A stretch of DNA of 64,000 nt from Stutzerimonas stutzeri RCH2 (GCF_000327065.1 NC_019936.1:3934001-3998000), one strand, 5' to 3'; shown: positions 16,249 through 26,424, counted from the stretch's first letter. Notes: generated by a model from the letters alone, not told the origin. Program-made: numbers and translations.

Positions 16249-17751
16249 TTACTTCATGGTCGGCATGGCGAACTCGGCACCGGCGCGGATACCGGTGGGC
16301 CAGCGCCGGGTCACGGTCTTCATCCGGGTGAAGAAGCGCACCCCATCCGGGCCGTGCATGTTCAGCGGGCCGAACACCGAGCGCTTCCAACCGCCGAAGC
16401 AGTGGAAGGCCATCGGCACCGGGATCGGCACGTTGACGCCGACCATGCCGACCTTGACGTTTTCCTCGAACTGCCGCGCGGTGTCGCCGTCGCGGGTGAA
16501 GATCGAGGTGCCATTGCCGTATTCATGGTCGTTGATCAGTTGCAGCGCCTCGTCGAAGCTCTTCACCCGCACCACTGCCAGCACCGGACCGAAGATTTCC
16601 TCGCGGTAGATGCGCATGCTCGGCGTGACACGGTCGAACAGCGTCGGGCCGACATAGAAGCCGTTCTCATGGCCCTCGACCTTGATGCCACGACCGTCGC
16701 AGACCAGCGTCGCGCCCTCTTCCACGCCCAGATCGATGTAGCCGCTGACCTTCTGCTGGTGCTCACGGGTCACCAGCGGGCCCATGTGCGGCTCGGGCTC
16801 GATGCCCAGGCCCGGGCCGGTGCGCATCTGGCCGATCTCGTCTTGCAGCATGCCGACCAGCTTGTCGGCCACCTCGTCACCGACGCACACCGCCACCGAA
16901 ATGGCCATGCAGCGCTCGCCTGCCGAGCCATAAGCCGCGCCGATCAGCGAGCTGACCACCTGCTGCGGATCGGCATCGGGCATCACCACCATGTGGTTCT
17001 TCGCCCCGCCCAGCGCCTGGCAACGCTTGCCGTGGGCCGAGGCGGTGGCATAGATGTATTCGGCGATGGGCGTCGAGCCGACAAAGCTGACCGACTGCAC
17101 CCGCTCATCGGTGAGCAGCACGTCCACCGCTTCCTTGTCGCCGTTGACGATGTTCAGCACACCGGCCGGCAGCCCGGCTTCGGCCAGCAGCTCGCCGAGC
17201 AGCATGGTCGCGCTGGGGTCCTTTTCCGAGGGCTTGAGCACGAAGGTATTCCCGCAGGCGATGGCCACCGGCAGCATCCACAGCGGCACCATGGCCGGGA
17301 AGTTGAACGGGGTGATGCCGACGCAGACGCCCAGCGGCTGCATCAGCGAGTTGGAATCGATGTCGCGACCGACATTGGAGGAGAACTCGCCCTTGAGCAG
17401 GTGCGGGATGCCGCAGGCGAACTCGACCACTTCCAGCCCGCGGGTGACTTCGCCCTGGGCGTCGGAAAAGACCTTGCCGTGCTCGCTGGTGATCAGCCGG
17501 GCGACGTCGTCACGGCGACGTTCGAGCAGTTCCTTGAAGCGGAACATGACCCGCGCGCGCACCAGCGGCGGCGTCTTCGACCAGCCGTCGAAGGCGGCCT
17601 GGGCGGCGGCAATCGCTTCGCGGGTTTCATCCGCCGAGGACAGCGAGACATACAGGCGTGGCTCGCCGTTGGCCGGGTTGTAGACAGTGGCGTGGCGCTC
17701 GGAGCGGCCGGCGACGGCCTCGTTGTTGATCAGGTTGCCGAGGGTCTGCAT
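16249..17751 (-). CDS. mmsA: CoA-acylating methylmalonate-semialdehyde dehydrogenase
   Basis: A 500-residue NAD- and CoA-dependent aldehyde dehydrogenase. MmsA enzymes turn (methyl)malonate semialdehyde into propionyl-CoA or acetyl-CoA with loss of CO2. The catalytic Cys is residue 281 ([11 protein letters not shown]). The usual general-base Glu is replaced in [12 protein letters not shown], the mark of CoA-acylating members. The C-terminal block [15 protein letters not shown] is also typical. ATG 17751 lies 4 bases after the alcohol dehydrogenase stop, so the two are co-translated. Without valine-pathway neighbours, the substrate could be malonate semialdehyde from 3-hydroxypropionate or beta-alanine. 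A long open frame upstream of this ATG only shadows the dehydrogenase gene. Confidence 0.93.
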   Translation of the reverse strand: MQTLGNLINNEAVAGRSERHATVYNPANGEPRLYVSLSSADETREAIAAAQAAFDGWSKTPPLVRARVMFRFKELLERRRDDVARLITSEHGKVFSDAQGEVTRGLEVVEFACGIPHLLKGEFSSNVGRDIDSNSLMQPLGVCVGITPFNFPAMVPLWMLPVAIACGNTFVLKPSEKDPSATMLLGELLAEAGLPAGVLNIVNGDKEAVDVLLTDERVQSVSFVGSTPIAEYIYATASAHGKRCQALGGAKNHMVVMPDADPQQVVSSLIGAAYGSAGERCMAISVAVCVGDEVADKLVGMLQDEIGQMRTGPGLGIEPEPHMGPLVTREHQQKVSGYIDLGVEEGATLVCDGRGIKVEGHENGFYVGPTLFDRVTPSMRIYREEIFGPVLAVVRVKSFDEALQLINDHEYGNGTSIFTRDGDTARQFEENVKVGMVGVNVPIPVPMAFHCFGGWKRSVFGPLNMHGPDGVRFFTRMKTVTRRWPTGIRAGAEFAMPTMK

Positions 17752-17755
17752 GGCT

Positions 17756-18922
17756 TCACTCCTGGTTCCAGACGGTTTTGTAGAGGTCGATGATTTCCGC
17801 TTCGGTAGGCACGCGCGGGTTGTTGCCCGGCGAGCCAGAGGCCAGCGCCTGGCGCGCCATGGTCTCGCGCAGCTCGAAGAAGCGCTCGCGGCTGATGCCG
17901 AACTGCTCGGGGCTCGGCACTTGCAGTTCCTGATTGATTGCACGCAGCTCGGCGAGCAGCTTGTCGTTCGCCACCCCGACACTGTCGGTTTGCGCCGCAA
18001 CGCCCATCGCCCGCGCGCAGTCGGCGTAGCGCTCGGGCGCGGCGGGAATCGAGAAGGCGGTGATCGCCGGCAGCAGCATGGCGTTGGACAGCCCGTGCGG
18101 CACATGAAAGAAGGCACCGATCGGCCGGCTCATGCCGTGCACCAGCGCCACCGAGGCGTTGGAGAAGGCGATCCCGGCCAACGTCGCGCCGAGCATCATC
18201 GCCTCGCGCGCGGCGCGGTTGCCCGGCTCGTGGAAGGCTGCGCGCAGGTTCGGTGCCAGCAGACGCATGGCTTCCAGCGCCTGGGCATCGCTGTAGAGGC
18301 TGGCCTTGCGGCTGACATAGGCCTCGATGGCGTGGGTCAGCGCATCGATGCCGGTGTCGGCGGTGACCCGCGGCGGCAGCGAGAGGGTCAGCTCGTAATC
18401 GATCAGCGCGGCGATGGGCATGAAGCCGAGGCCGGCGCAGAGCATTTTCTCGTCGCTGGTCTCGTCGGTGATGATGGTGAAACGCGTCGCCTCCGAGCCA
18501 GTTCCGGCGGTGGTGGGGATGGCGATCAGCGGCAGGCCGGCTTCGCTGACATCGCGCGGGAAGCGGTAGTCGCGCATCTCGCCGCCGAACTTGCCGAGGA
18601 TGCCGATGGCCTTGGCCGAATCGATCGGGCTGCCGCCACCGAGGGCGACGATGGAATCAAAATCGCCCTGGCGGACCATTTCCACACCCGCTCGAATCGA
18701 AGCAGCGGTCGGTTCGGGCAGGGTATCGGCGAAGCACTGGCTGGCGATGCCGGCCTCTCCCAGCTGACCGGCGATACGGGCGACATAGCCCAGTTCGACC
18801 ATCATGCGGTCGGTGACGATCAGCGGGCGATTGCAGCCCAGCTCCTTCAGCACGCGGGCGAGTTGCTGGCTGGCGCCGGCGCCGACTTCCATCAGGCGCG
18901 GCAGAACGATGCGATGACTCAT
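17756..18922 (-). CDS. Iron-containing alcohol dehydrogenase
   Basis: A 388-residue group III (iron-dependent) NAD alcohol dehydrogenase. The nucleotide-binding [15 protein letters not shown] is at about 97-111. The second signature is [14 protein letters not shown]. The metal-binding histidines are in [10 protein letters not shown] and the [17 protein letters not shown] block. The start ATG at 18922 has GGAGAG eight bases upstream; a GTG two codons earlier is less likely. It is the first gene of the unit ADH-mmsA(-iclR) and has two matching operator-like palindromes 50-131 bases upstream. Pairing with MmsA suggests oxidation of a 3-hydroxyacid or a diol to a semialdehyde; the exact substrate cannot be read from sequence. 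Confidence 0.9.
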   Translation of the reverse strand: MSHRIVLPRLMEVGAGASQQLARVLKELGCNRPLIVTDRMMVELGYVARIAGQLGEAGIASQCFADTLPEPTAASIRAGVEMVRQGDFDSIVALGGGSPIDSAKAIGILGKFGGEMRDYRFPRDVSEAGLPLIAIPTTAGTGSEATRFTIITDETSDEKMLCAGLGFMPIAALIDYELTLSLPPRVTADTGIDALTHAIEAYVSRKASLYSDAQALEAMRLLAPNLRAAFHEPGNRAAREAMMLGATLAGIAFSNASVALVHGMSRPIGAFFHVPHGLSNAMLLPAITAFSIPAAPERYADCARAMGVAAQTDSVGVANDKLLAELRAINQELQVPSPEQFGISRERFFELRETMARQALASGSPGNNPRVPTEAEIIDLYKTVWNQE

Positions 18923-18971
18923 GGGCACTCTCCGAATGTGGACTGCCTGACGAAGCGGCAGCTTCTTATTT

Positions 18972-18988
18972 TGAGACCCTACGTCTCA
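18972..18988. promoter_or_regulatory. Operator-like palindrome 1, TGAGAC-N5-GTCTCA
   Basis: A perfect 6-bp inverted repeat with a 5-base spacer, 50 bases before the alcohol dehydrogenase start. Its core GAGAC-N5-GTCTC recurs 65 bases further upstream, which suggests a regulator-binding pair. Confidence 0.65.
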
Positions 18989-19036
18989 CTATGAATCGGA
19001 GAGTAGGTAGAGCAGGCAGCTGCCGTCAACCTGAAA

Positions 19037-19053
19037 CGAGACCTTTCGTCTCA
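19037..19053. promoter_or_regulatory. Operator-like palindrome 2, GAGAC-N5-GTCTC
   Basis: A perfect 5-bp inverted repeat with the same 5-base spacing as the first copy, and the same flanking A on one side. The centre-to-centre distance is 65 bases, close to six helical turns. Confidence 0.65.
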
Positions 19054-19082
19054 GGATTAGGGGTGTGCTTAGGGAAACAGGA

Positions 19083-19664
19083 TCAGCGAGTGCTCAGACG
19101 ATCACGGAGTTGATTCGATTGCTCCCGCAGGCGATCACGCGCGGACAGCACATCGGCCCGCGCCTGCGCATCCAGCTCGTCCATATCAGCCTCGACGTTG
19201 AGCAGTACGGCATCGACGCAGGCGCTCAGCAACAACACCGCTGCCTCGACATCACAGCGCAACGCCGGCTCGACCATCGGCAAGGCGCGCTCGGCGATGC
19301 CCAGCGCCTCGACGCAGGCATGTGCCGTAGCCAGCGGCACTGCACAGGCCTGTCGCGACAGTTCGGGCGCCAGCCCCTCGTCGCTCTTCAGAAACTTCGA
19401 GAAGACCGCCACATCGTCATCGGCGAAGGCACCGGGACGCCCCAGCAACGAGCGGGCTTCGGCCAGCAGCGCCTCGCAAGAAGCGCCGCCATGCGCCGCG
19501 CTGACCCGCAGCGCCTTGATGATCAGCGCCACGGCCAAGTCAGCCGTGACTGCGGTAACCGCACCGCAACCGGGCAACGCACGCTCGGCCACGGATTGGC
19601 GAAACTGCGCGAGGCTCAGCTGCCAGAGCCCCTGCCCCACGCCCGGCCGGTCGGCTTCGGCCAT
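19083..19664 (-). CDS. Cyclodeaminase / methenyl-THF cyclohydrolase-like protein (FTCD_C)
   Basis: A 193-residue, mostly helical protein matching the C-terminal cyclodeaminase domain of formiminotransferase-cyclodeaminase and the related FchA cyclohydrolases. Visible features are the N-terminal Gly/Ala block PGCGAVTAVTADLAVAL, a central DDDVAVFSKFLKS, then VPLATAHACVEAL and the C-terminal CDVEAAVLLLSACVDAVLLNV. These proteins act on formimino- or methenyl-tetrahydrofolate. The ATG overlaps the GAPDH stop by one base (TGATG), which implies translational coupling. No formiminotransferase or other folate gene is nearby, so the substrate is uncertain. Confidence 0.75.
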   Translation of the reverse strand: MAEADRPGVGQGLWQLSLAQFRQSVAERALPGCGAVTAVTADLAVALIIKALRVSAAHGGASCEALLAEARSLLGRPGAFADDDVAVFSKFLKSDEGLAPELSRQACAVPLATAHACVEALGIAERALPMVEPALRCDVEAAVLLLSACVDAVLLNVEADMDELDAQARADVLSARDRLREQSNQLRDRLSTR

Positions 19665-20674
19665 CAGGCCGACTTGGCTCCGTCCCAATGCAGCAACACA
19701 TCGAGCATGCGGTTGGAGAAGCCCCACTCGTTGTCGTACCAGGCCATCACCTTGACCAGCTCGCCCTGCACACGGGTCTGGCTGAGGTCGGCAACGCAGG
19801 ACGCCGGGTAGCCGTTGAAGTCGCAGGACACCAGCGCTTCCTCATTGCACTCCATGACGCCGGCCGGCAGCTTCTGCGCCCCGGCACGCAGGATGTCGTT
19901 GATTGCCTCGACGCTTGCCGGCGCGTTCTCGGCGATGAAGGTCAGATCGACCAGCGAGACGTTCGGCGTCGGCACCCGCACCGAGAGCCCGTCCAGACGC
20001 CCGGCCAGCTCCGGCAGCACCAGGCCGATGGCCTTGGCCGCACCGGTGGTGGACGGAATCATCGACAACGCCGCGGCACGCGCGCGGTAGAGATCGCTGT
20101 GCGCCTTGTCCAGCAGGTTCTGGTCGTTGGTGTAGGAGTGCACGGTGTTGAGCAGGCCCTGACGGATGCCGACCGCCTCGTGCAGCACCTTGGCCAGCGG
20201 CGCCAGGCAGTTGGTGGTGCACGAGGCGTTGGAGACGACGCGCTGATCGCCCAGCAGCTGGTGATTCACGCCGTAGACCACGGTCAGGTCGCCGCCATCC
20301 AGCGGATGCGAGGCGAATACGCGACTGGCTCCGGCCTGCAGGTGCTGCTCGATCATCGCGCGCTTCTTGAACTTGCCGGTGCACTCGAGCACCACATCGA
20401 CATTCAGCTCCTTCCACGGCAGCTGGGTCGCATCGCGTTCGGCCAGCAGGCGGATCGCCTGGCCGCGCACCACCATCGACTCGCCCTGCAGCTCAACCGG
20501 CTCGGGAAAACGACCAAAGGTCGAATCGAAGCGGGTCAGATGCACCAGCGTCTTGTGGTCGCTGAGATCGTTGATCGCGACCACCTGTACCCGATCCTGC
20601 AACCCACGCTCGAACAGCGCTCGTACGACGGCGCGACCGATACGTCCATACCCGTTGATGGCAATACGTAGCAT
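19664..20674 (-). CDS. gap: Type I glyceraldehyde-3-phosphate dehydrogenase (or Epd-like)
   Basis: A 336-residue phosphorylating aldehyde dehydrogenase of the GAPDH family. The Rossmann start INGYGRIGR is at 6-14. The active site SNASCTTN has Cys152, and His179 lies in NTVHSYTNDQ. The phosphate-binding SMIPSTTGAAKAIG and C-terminal WYDNEWGFSNRM blocks are intact. Erythrose-4-phosphate dehydrogenase shares most of these features; SMIPSTTGAAKAIGLVLPEL favours GAPDH. RBS GAGGAG lies before the ATG. It sits divergent to the GH13 operon and is coupled to the cyclodeaminase-like gene, an unusual partner. It looks like an additional gap gene rather than one in a glycolytic operon. Confidence 0.88.
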   Translation of the reverse strand: MLRIAINGYGRIGRAVVRALFERGLQDRVQVVAINDLSDHKTLVHLTRFDSTFGRFPEPVELQGESMVVRGQAIRLLAERDATQLPWKELNVDVVLECTGKFKKRAMIEQHLQAGASRVFASHPLDGGDLTVVYGVNHQLLGDQRVVSNASCTTNCLAPLAKVLHEAVGIRQGLLNTVHSYTNDQNLLDKAHSDLYRARAAALSMIPSTTGAAKAIGLVLPELAGRLDGLSVRVPTPNVSLVDLTFIAENAPASVEAINDILRAGAQKLPAGVMECNEEALVSCDFNGYPASCVADLSQTRVQGELVKVMAWYDNEWGFSNRMLDVLLHWDGAKSA

Positions 20675-20860
20675 GCAAATCTCCTCGGAGGGGGGGGAAA
20701 GTCTGTCGTTAGCTTAGGCGGAGTATCCACCCTTGCGTTCATCGCGGACCGACCAGGATCAATTAACTAACGAACCCATGTGCCGTTGACCAGTCGTAAA
20801 CCTGACAGAGCGGTCGTGCAGCATCGGCCGCGACCTGAGACGAATCAGGGGGTACATGGC

Positions 20861-22396
20861 ATGAGCGAGACAACCCGAACACCGTGGTGGAAGGGCGCGA
20901 CCGTTTATCAGATCTACCCGCGGTCGTTTGCCGACAGCAATGGCGACGGCATCGGCGACCTCAACGGCGTACTGCGCCATCTCGATCATCTGCAGCAGCT
21001 GGGCGTCGACGCCCTCTGGCTGTCGCCGATCTTCCGCTCGCCCATGGCCGATGCCGGCTACGACATCAGCGACTATTGCGATATCGACCCGCTGTTCGGC
21101 TCGCTGGCCGACATCGACCGGCTGATCGCCGAAGCCCATGCCCGCAATATCCGCGTGCTGCTGGATTTCGTGCCCAATCACACCTCGGATGAGCATCCCT
21201 GGTTCGTCGAGTCGCGCAGCTCGCGGGACAACCCCAAGCGCGACTGGTACATCTGGCGTGACCAGCCGAATAACTGGCGTGCCGCGCTCGGCGCCGGCAG
21301 CGCCTGGACCTGGGACGAGCACACCCAGCAGTACTACCTGCACCTGTTCCTCGCCAAGCAACCGGACCTCAACTGGCGCAACCCCGAGGTGGTCGAGGCG
21401 ATGCACGACGTGCTGCGCTTCTGGCTCGACCGCGGCATCGATGGCTTCCGTATCGACGTCATCCACTGCACCGGCAAGGACTTAAGCTTCGCCGACGACC
21501 CGCGCTGCCAGGCCGGCCAACCGCTGTCGGACTTCAACGATCAGCCTTACAGCCACGAAGTGCTGCGCGGTCTACGCAAGCTGGTCGACAGCTATCCCGG
21601 CGACCGCATGCTGGTGGGCGAGGTGAACATCCGCTCCACCGAGCGCGTGTTGCAGTACTACGGCGCCGGCGATGAGCTGCACCTGGCGTTCAATTTCAAC
21701 CCACTCGACGCGCCCTGGGACCCGGTGCTGTTTCGCACCTGCATCCGCGAGGTCGAACACTGGCTGCAACCCGCCGGCGCCTGGCCGACCTGGGTGCTGT
21801 CGAATCACGACAACGTGCGCCAGCGCAGCCGTTACCGGGGCTCCGAGCGCGCCGCACGGGCGGCTGCGGTGCTGCTGCTGACGTTGCGCGGCACGCCGTT
21901 CATCTACCAGGGCGAAGAATTGGGCCTGGAGGATGCGCATATCCGCGACGAGGCGCGCATCGACCCGGGCGGCCGCGACGGCTGCCGCGCGCCGATCCCC
22001 TGGCAGGCCGAACCGCCCCACGGCTGGCAAGGTGCGGAACCCTGGCTACCCTTCCCGCCTGATGCCGCTGAACTGGCTGCGGAACGGCAGACCGGCGCAG
22101 CGAATTCGATATTCGCGCTCTACCAGCGCCTGCTCGCCGCACGCAAAGCCAGCCCGGCGCTGCATCACGGCGACTTCGAAGAATTGGCCTCGCACCCCGA
22201 GGTACTGGCCTATCGCAGGCAGCACGGCGATGACTGCCGACTGGTCTGCATCAACTTCTCCGAGCAGCCCCATGCCCACCCGCACGCAGGCGACTGGCAC
22301 GTCGAGATCGCCAGTGACGGGGTCGGAGAGAACGCGCCTTACAACGGCACCCTTAACCCGGGGCAGGCCGTTGTGCTGCGCCCAATGGAGAACTGA
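20861..22396 (+). CDS. GH13 alpha-glucosidase
   Basis: A 511-residue GH13 enzyme without a signal peptide, so cytosolic. The (beta/alpha)8 barrel regions are canonical: region I DFVPNH (102-107), region II GFRIDV with nucleophile Asp199, region III LVGEVN with acid/base Glu254, and region IV LSNHDN with Asp317. Val200 directly after the nucleophile is the residue that in this subfamily usually goes with alpha-1,6 (isomaltose-type) cleavage, whereas Thr goes with alpha-1,4. ATG 20861 follows AGGGGGTACATGGC. It is the first gene of a tight operon with a second GH13 enzyme (2-base gap) and a DUF1080 protein. The natural substrate is unknown. Confidence 0.9.
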   Translation: MSETTRTPWWKGATVYQIYPRSFADSNGDGIGDLNGVLRHLDHLQQLGVDALWLSPIFRSPMADAGYDISDYCDIDPLFGSLADIDRLIAEAHARNIRVLLDFVPNHTSDEHPWFVESRSSRDNPKRDWYIWRDQPNNWRAALGAGSAWTWDEHTQQYYLHLFLAKQPDLNWRNPEVVEAMHDVLRFWLDRGIDGFRIDVIHCTGKDLSFADDPRCQAGQPLSDFNDQPYSHEVLRGLRKLVDSYPGDRMLVGEVNIRSTERVLQYYGAGDELHLAFNFNPLDAPWDPVLFRTCIREVEHWLQPAGAWPTWVLSNHDNVRQRSRYRGSERAARAAAVLLLTLRGTPFIYQGEELGLEDAHIRDEARIDPGGRDGCRAPIPWQAEPPHGWQGAEPWLPFPPDAAELAAERQTGAANSIFALYQRLLAARKASPALHHGDFEELASHPEVLAYRRQHGDDCRLVCINFSEQPHAHPHAGDWHVEIASDGVGENAPYNGTLNPGQAVVLRPMEN

Positions 22397-22398
22397 GC

Positions 22399-24018
22399 AT
22401 GCGTCCACTCTGGTACCGCAACGCGGCGATCTATCAGATCGACCCCACGCTGTTTCGTGACAGCAATGGCGACGGTTGCGGCGATCTGCGCGGCATCACC
22501 GAACGGCTCGACTACATTCGCGGCCTCGGCTGCACCGCCGTATGGCTCATGCCGTTCTATCAGTCGCCGTTCGAGGATGCCGGCTACGACATCAGCGATC
22601 ACCTGCAGGTGGACGAACGCTTCGGTGATCTGGCGGACATCGTCGCGCTGCTGGAAAAGGCCGAGGAACTGGGCCTGCACGTCATCATCGAGCTGGTGGT
22701 GCAGCACACCTCCATCCAGCACAAGTGGTTTCAGGAGGCGCGCCGCGACCGCAACTCGCCCTATCGCGACTACTACATCTGGGCCGACGAGCCCGACGAC
22801 TTCATGGAGCCGATTTTCCCGACCGTCGAAGACAGCATCTGGACCTGGGACGAGGAAGCCGGCCAGTACTACCGCCACCTGTTCTACAAGCATGAGCCGG
22901 ACCTCGACCTGACCAACCCGCGGGTCATCCACGAGATCGAGCGGATCATGTCGTTCTGGCTGCGCCTGGGCGTTTCCGGTTTTCGCATCGACGCCGCGGT
23001 GCATATGGTGCGCCAGGCTGGCGGTGGTGAACTGGAGAAGGGTTACTGGCTGCTCGAGCACATGCGCGATTTCGTCACCATGCGCCGCCCGGAAACCGTG
23101 CTGCTCGGCGAGATCGATACCGATCCGGACAAATACGTCGAATACTTCGGCGACGAAGCCGACCGCGTCACCCTGCTGCTGGATTTCTGGACCAACAATC
23201 ACCTGTTCCTTTCCCTGGCGCGGCAGCAGGCCGAGCCGCTGGTGCGGGCACTGAACAGCCAACCGCTGCCGCCCAGCCATTCGCAATATGCGCTGTGGAT
23301 TCGCAACCACGACGAGCTGAGCCTCGACCGCCTGGAAGAGGATGAACGCAACGAGGTGATGGACACCTTCGCCCCCGACGAGAACATGCGTGCCTACAAC
23401 CGCGGTATTCGTCGACGCCTCGCGCCGATGCTCGATGGCGATGAGCGTCGCATCGCCGCTACCCATGCCCTGCTCTTCTCCCTGCCTGGTACGCCGATCA
23501 TCCGCTACGGTGAGGAAATCGGCATGGGTGACGACCTCGATCGCCCTGAGCGGTTGGCCGTACGCACGCCGATGCAATGGTCCAACGAGCCCAACGCCGG
23601 CTTTTCCTGCACCAAAGGTGAACTAGCCGCGCCGGTGATCGACGAAGGCCCCTTCACCTACGAGAAGATCAACGTGTTCGCCCAGACCCTGCGTAGCGAC
23701 TCGCTGATGGCGCGCACCGGCAACATGATCCGTACGCGCATCGGCCTGCGCGAAATAGGCATCGGCAAGCGCACGACCGTCGAGGTGAACGACCCGGCGG
23801 TGTTCGCCATTCGCCACGACAACGGCTCGACCGTACTCATGCTGGTCAATCTGGCGGATCAGGAAACCACAGTGGAGATCACTGACGACGACCTGCAGGA
23901 CATGGTCGATGTGCTCGCCGACTGCGACTATGACCAGCCGGAAGGCACGCCGCTGAAAATCCGCCTTGGCCCGTATGGCTACCGCTGGCTGCGGCGCAAA
24001 CAGCAACTGTTCGGATGA
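22399..24018 (+). CDS. Trehalose-synthase-like GH13 enzyme
   Basis: A 539-residue cytosolic GH13 protein resembling trehalose synthase (maltose alpha-D-glucosyltransferase) in its N-terminal WYRNAAIYQIDPTLFRDSNGDG and in length, but with no fused maltokinase. The catalytic triad is complete: Asp198 (GFRIDAA), Glu238 (LLGEIDT) and Asp305 (IRNHDEL). Region I is odd: it reads ELVVQH (98-103) where nearly all GH13 enzymes have DxxxNH, so the usual Asp and Asn are replaced by Glu98 and Gln102 while His103 stays. It may therefore act on an unusual glucoside or isomerise a different disaccharide. It starts two bases after the previous stop, so the two are coupled. Confidence 0.85.
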   Translation: MRPLWYRNAAIYQIDPTLFRDSNGDGCGDLRGITERLDYIRGLGCTAVWLMPFYQSPFEDAGYDISDHLQVDERFGDLADIVALLEKAEELGLHVIIELVVQHTSIQHKWFQEARRDRNSPYRDYYIWADEPDDFMEPIFPTVEDSIWTWDEEAGQYYRHLFYKHEPDLDLTNPRVIHEIERIMSFWLRLGVSGFRIDAAVHMVRQAGGGELEKGYWLLEHMRDFVTMRRPETVLLGEIDTDPDKYVEYFGDEADRVTLLLDFWTNNHLFLSLARQQAEPLVRALNSQPLPPSHSQYALWIRNHDELSLDRLEEDERNEVMDTFAPDENMRAYNRGIRRRLAPMLDGDERRIAATHALLFSLPGTPIIRYGEEIGMGDDLDRPERLAVRTPMQWSNEPNAGFSCTKGELAAPVIDEGPFTYEKINVFAQTLRSDSLMARTGNMIRTRIGLREIGIGKRTTVEVNDPAVFAIRHDNGSTVLMLVNLADQETTVEITDDDLQDMVDVLADCDYDQPEGTPLKIRLGPYGYRWLRRKQQLFG

Positions 24019-24028
24019 GGGCTGCAGG

Positions 24029-24613
24029 ATGATTCTCGACGCTACGCAGTGGCGCGCCTGGCATGGCGACGAATTTCCCGAGAACAGCTGGTATCGCGAC
24101 GATGAACAGCTGTGCGCCATCGTCGGCGCACCCAGGGTCGATCTGATTTCACGCGAGCGCTATGGCGATTTCATCCTACGCTTCGAATACGCCCTGCCGG
24201 TGGGAGGGAATTCCGGGGTGTTCTACCGCGTCGACGAGAGCGCCGACCTCGCCTGGCACAGCGGACCGGAGATGCAGCTGCTCGATGATGAAGTTCATCC
24301 CGACGGTGCCGAGCCGACCACGCGCAACGGCGCCCTGTACGGGCTACTCGCCACGCAGCAGGCAACCCCGATCGAACCGGGCAGTTTCATGGAAGGTGCG
24401 CTGAAGCTACGCGGTGCGGACGTCGAGCACTGGCTAGGCAATCGTATGGTGCTGAGTTATCGCCTGGACGACCCAGCCTTGCACACGCGAATCGAATCCA
24501 GCAAGTTCGCCGACAAGCCGCTGTTCGCCCAGGCGCAGACCGGACATATCGTGCTCCAGCACCACGGCGAGGCGGTGCGCTTTCGCCGCCTGTCGATCGA
24601 ACCGCTGAGCTGA
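24029..24613 (+). CDS. DUF1080 / 3-keto-disaccharide hydrolase-domain protein
   Basis: A 194-residue protein of the DUF1080 (3-keto-disaccharide hydrolase) fold, a concanavalin-like beta sandwich. Family marks are the WRAWHGDEF-type start, the FILRFEYALPVGGNSGVFYRV strand pair and the GPEMQLLDDEVHP motif, then GALYGLL and a C-terminal GHIVLQHHGEAVRFRRLSI block. Most relatives are exported; this one has no signal peptide, so it is probably cytosolic. ATG 24029 follows GAGGGCTGCAGG, 10 bases after the GH13 stop. Known relatives cleave 3-keto-trehalose or similar sugars, but the oxidoreductase that makes such a substrate is not encoded nearby. Confidence 0.85.
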   Translation: MILDATQWRAWHGDEFPENSWYRDDEQLCAIVGAPRVDLISRERYGDFILRFEYALPVGGNSGVFYRVDESADLAWHSGPEMQLLDDEVHPDGAEPTTRNGALYGLLATQQATPIEPGSFMEGALKLRGADVEHWLGNRMVLSYRLDDPALHTRIESSKFADKPLFAQAQTGHIVLQHHGEAVRFRRLSIEPLS

Positions 24614-24644
24614 ACGCCGACCTTGGATCGCCGCCGCGAATTGA

Positions 24645-25864
<1,220 letters not shown>

Positions 25865-25954
25865 GCGGGACTCCTCCGTCGCCATGGAATCCGACCGGTC
25901 GGCCGTACCGAGTTCGACTCAAGCCCTACTCACTTTGCTCCCCGCAGAAACGAC

Positions 25955-25976
25955 AAAGCCGCCCGAAGGCGGCTTT
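25955..25976 (-). terminator. Rho-independent terminator of the cytochrome c5 gene
   Basis: AAAGCCGCC / GGCGGCTTT with a 4-base loop. On the minus strand it is followed by TTTGTCGTTTC, a moderate T-rich tail. It lies 22 bases after the cytochrome c5 stop. Confidence 0.8.
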
Positions 25977-25998
25977 GCTGGTGACGCTTGGCGCTCGA

Positions 25999-26424
25999 TC
26001 AGAGGCCGGACATGTGCTGGATGGCGGCCTTCAGCTCGTCATCGGAGCAGTCGCCACAGGTGCCCTTCGGCGGCATGGCGTTGATACCACTGATCGCGTG
26101 CTTGAGCAGACCGTCCAGACCACCGGCGGCATCGGCACGCGCCGACCAGGCAGCGTTGTCACCGGTCTTCGGTGCGTTCAGCAGACCCGAACCGTGGCAG
26201 GCAGTGCAGAACTTGCCGTACACGTCGGAACCGCTACGAGCGGCACCACCAGCGGCTACGGCAGCGCCGGCACCAGCAGCGGCACACTCTTCACCTTGAA
26301 TACATACGCTACCCACCGGCTTGAGGCGCTCGGCGATTGCTTCGTCGGTCGCAGCCTGGGCGCTCATTGCCCACAGGGCCAATACGGCAGTCTGTGCTAC
26401 CAGGATCTTCTTAATCAGGTTCAC
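25999..26424 (-). CDS. cycB: Cytochrome c5 family protein
   Basis: A 141-residue periplasmic monohaem c-type cytochrome. The signal peptide is MNLIKKILVAQTAVLAL, cleaved near AQAA. A linker with the pair CIQGEEC precedes the haem motif CTACH (in YGKFCTACHGSG). The sixth ligand is probably the Met in GINAMPPKG, and the c5-specific CGDCSDDEL disulfide is near the C-terminus. It is an electron carrier toward terminal oxidases or other periplasmic partners. The start is GTG, with GAGGG nine bases upstream. The position between xpt and pauR matches cycB of P. aeruginosa. Confidence 0.9.
   Translation of the reverse strand: MNLIKKILVAQTAVLALWAMSAQAATDEAIAERLKPVGSVCIQGEECAAAGAGAAVAAGGAARSGSDVYGKFCTACHGSGLLNAPKTGDNAAWSARADAAGGLDGLLKHAISGINAMPPKGTCGDCSDDELKAAIQHMSGL

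Noticed and set aside
17752..18117. N-terminal extension of mmsA up to 18117
   Set aside because: The extra 122 residues are low-complexity shadow of the alcohol dehydrogenase gene; the family start is at 17751 with 4 bases after the dehydrogenase stop.
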